Below the pieces are notes generated by a model, which worked only from the letters and a program-made list of their open reading frames with translations, was not told the origin of the DNA and made no database searches. A stretch of 6,122 bases of DNA from Clostridia bacterium (GTDB lineage Bacteria; Bacillota; Clostridia; Christensenellales; UBA1242): assembly GCA_017473795.1 (NCBI GenBank), contig JAFUJE010000049.1:1-6122 (forward strand), written 5' to 3'. Below, one piece after another: positions 5,271 through 6,122 of this stretch (position 1 is the first letter of the stretch; each line of letters begins with the position of its first letter). Both the position numbers and the translations under genes were made by a program.

Positions 5271-6122
5271 CAATTTTCAAAACTTATAATAATGGACTAC
5301 GTTTGGCGGTCACGCCAATGGAAGATTTCAAGAGTGTGGCGTTTAGTATGATGATAATGGCAGGTAGTGGCGACGAAACTAAAACCGAAGAAGGTTTGTC
5401 ACACTTCTGTGAGCATATGTTGTTTAAAGGAACAACCCAACGAACTGGTCAACAAATAATTGATGAGTTTTCTCGTTTGGGTGTTAGTTATAATGCTTGG
5501 ACCAGTGAAAGTGCAACCTGCTACTATACAAAAGCGATAGCCGAGAATGTAGAAGCGTGTGTTGATTTGTTTTCGGATATGTATTTTCATACTAAATTTG
5601 AAGCCGAGGACTTTGATAAAGAAGGCGATGTTATCGTACAAGAAATTGCAATGCACGAAGATAATCCGACTTCGGTAATGTATGATCATTTGAACCGAGT
5701 TTTCTTCTGTAATACAAAATACGAACACCCAGTGGCAGGTTCTGCAAAGGCGATTAAAAATTACCAACCGCAAGATATTTATGATTATCTCAAAAAACAC
5801 TATATTCCCCAAAATACAATCATCGGTTTTGCAGGGGATATAACAGTTGAAAGGGCGGAAGAATTGGTTGCTAAATATTTTATACCAAAGTTCCCGCTTT
5901 ATGAAGTTCCACAAGTACCAAAACAAAGAGCAAACGTTTCGGCAATTAAACCGGCATCTTCTCGGTTGCACGTAAAGAAAGATACCGAACAGCAACACGT
6001 TGCTTTGGCAATTCCGGTTTGTAATCAATACAAACCAGATCTTCATGCTATAGGTATATTAAGTTTATTATTAGGTGGCGATATGAGTAGTCGCTTGTTC
6101 ATTAACGTCCGTGAAAAACTTG
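5264..6122 (+). CDS. M16 family zinc metallopeptidase (3'-partial)
   Basis: The frame runs from ATG 5264 to the window end with no stop, giving 286 visible residues of a family whose bacterial single-chain members are usually a little over 400. The inverted zinc motif HFCEH lies at 47-51 (His47 and His51 bind zinc, Glu50 is the base). The third ligand is Glu127 in IVQEIAMHED, 76 residues after His51 as in mitochondrial processing peptidase beta. NAWTSES (77-83) and the GGDMSSRLF block near the truncated end are further family hallmarks. There is no signal peptide, so it should be cytoplasmic. The family cleaves peptides or protein segments enclosed in a clamshell chamber; the substrate here is unknown. 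Its place near pnp and a NodB-family gene matches mlpA (ymxG) of B. subtilis. It is divergent from the NodB-like gene across 56 bp. An upstream ATG at 5241 is out of frame, and no Shine-Dalgarno is seen. Confidence 0.95.
   Translation, partial: METIFKTYNNGLRLAVTPMEDFKSVAFSMMIMAGSGDETKTEEGLSHFCEHMLFKGTTQRTGQQIIDEFSRLGVSYNAWTSESATCYYTKAIAENVEACVDLFSDMYFHTKFEAEDFDKEGDVIVQEIAMHEDNPTSVMYDHLNRVFFCNTKYEHPVAGSAKAIKNYQPQDIYDYLKKHYIPQNTIIGFAGDITVERAEELVAKYFIPKFPLYEVPQVPKQRANVSAIKPASSRLHVKKDTEQQHVALAIPVCNQYKPDLHAIGILSLLLGGDMSSRLFINVREKL

Noticed and set aside
5207..5273. Upstream TTG start at 5273 for the NodB-like protein
   Set aside because: It would overlap the M16 start codon and promoter and adds 22 residues lacking signal-anchor character. 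ATG 5207 gives a conventional basic start before the membrane segment.
5399..6046. 215-codon minus-strand frame
   Set aside because: It is antisense to the M16 peptidase, whose zinc motif and family blocks are clear. The minus product is Cys/Phe-rich low-quality sequence typical of a shadow.
1..6122. CRISPR array, tRNA, rRNA, insertion sequence or defence system
   Set aside because: I found no regularly spaced repeats, no cloverleaf, no transposase and no terminal inverted repeats. All stretches over 300 bp are coding.

Overview
The window is about 38-40% GC by eye and reads as a bacterial chromosome in which a phage-type virion gene cassette lies directly against a housekeeping locus. The polynucleotide phosphorylase sequence and the gene set pnp, NodB-family protein and M16 peptidase suggest a member of the Bacillota. 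The same neighbourhood is known in Bacillus subtilis as pnpA-ylxY-mlpA. Some PNPase stretches remind me of Negativicutes, but that placement is a weak inference.

Layout. Positions 1-2366, plus strand, hold a compact phage-like operon. It contains the C-terminal part of an HK97-fold-type major capsid protein, open at the window edge, and a 107-aa protein of the type that accompanies capsid genes. It continues with a 110-aa helical protein resembling head-completion or connector proteins, a 284-aa beta-rich protein resembling phage neck or tail propeller proteins, and a 36-aa hydrophobic peptide with a very strong ribosome binding site. Gaps are 6-7 bp and overlaps 23 and 32 bp, and no frame is broken. 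Positions 2367-2422 carry what looks like the pnp promoter. Positions 2423-4531 are pnp (702 aa, complete, catalytic residues intact). Positions 4494-5207, minus strand, encode a membrane-anchored NodB-fold protein that has lost nearly every catalytic residue and overlaps the end of pnp convergently by 38 bp. Positions 5208-5263 are a 56-bp divergent promoter region with a 19-bp inverted repeat. From 5264 to the window end runs an M16 zinc metallopeptidase with intact zinc ligands, truncated by the window.

How the parts fit. The phage genes should be co-transcribed and their products belong to a virion head and neck. No terminator is visible between this operon and pnp, so readthrough into pnp is possible. 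The host genes pnp and M16 lack Shine-Dalgarno sequences and have promoter-like elements that would put the transcript start at or next to the ATG. Each of the four phage genes whose start lies in the window has a purine-rich ribosome binding site. The points most worth a second look are the intact capsid cassette abutting pnp (domesticated element, gene-transfer-agent-like cluster or prophage edge), the catalytically dead NodB protein in an inverted pnp-ylxY-mlpA-like locus, and the apparently leaderless host genes.
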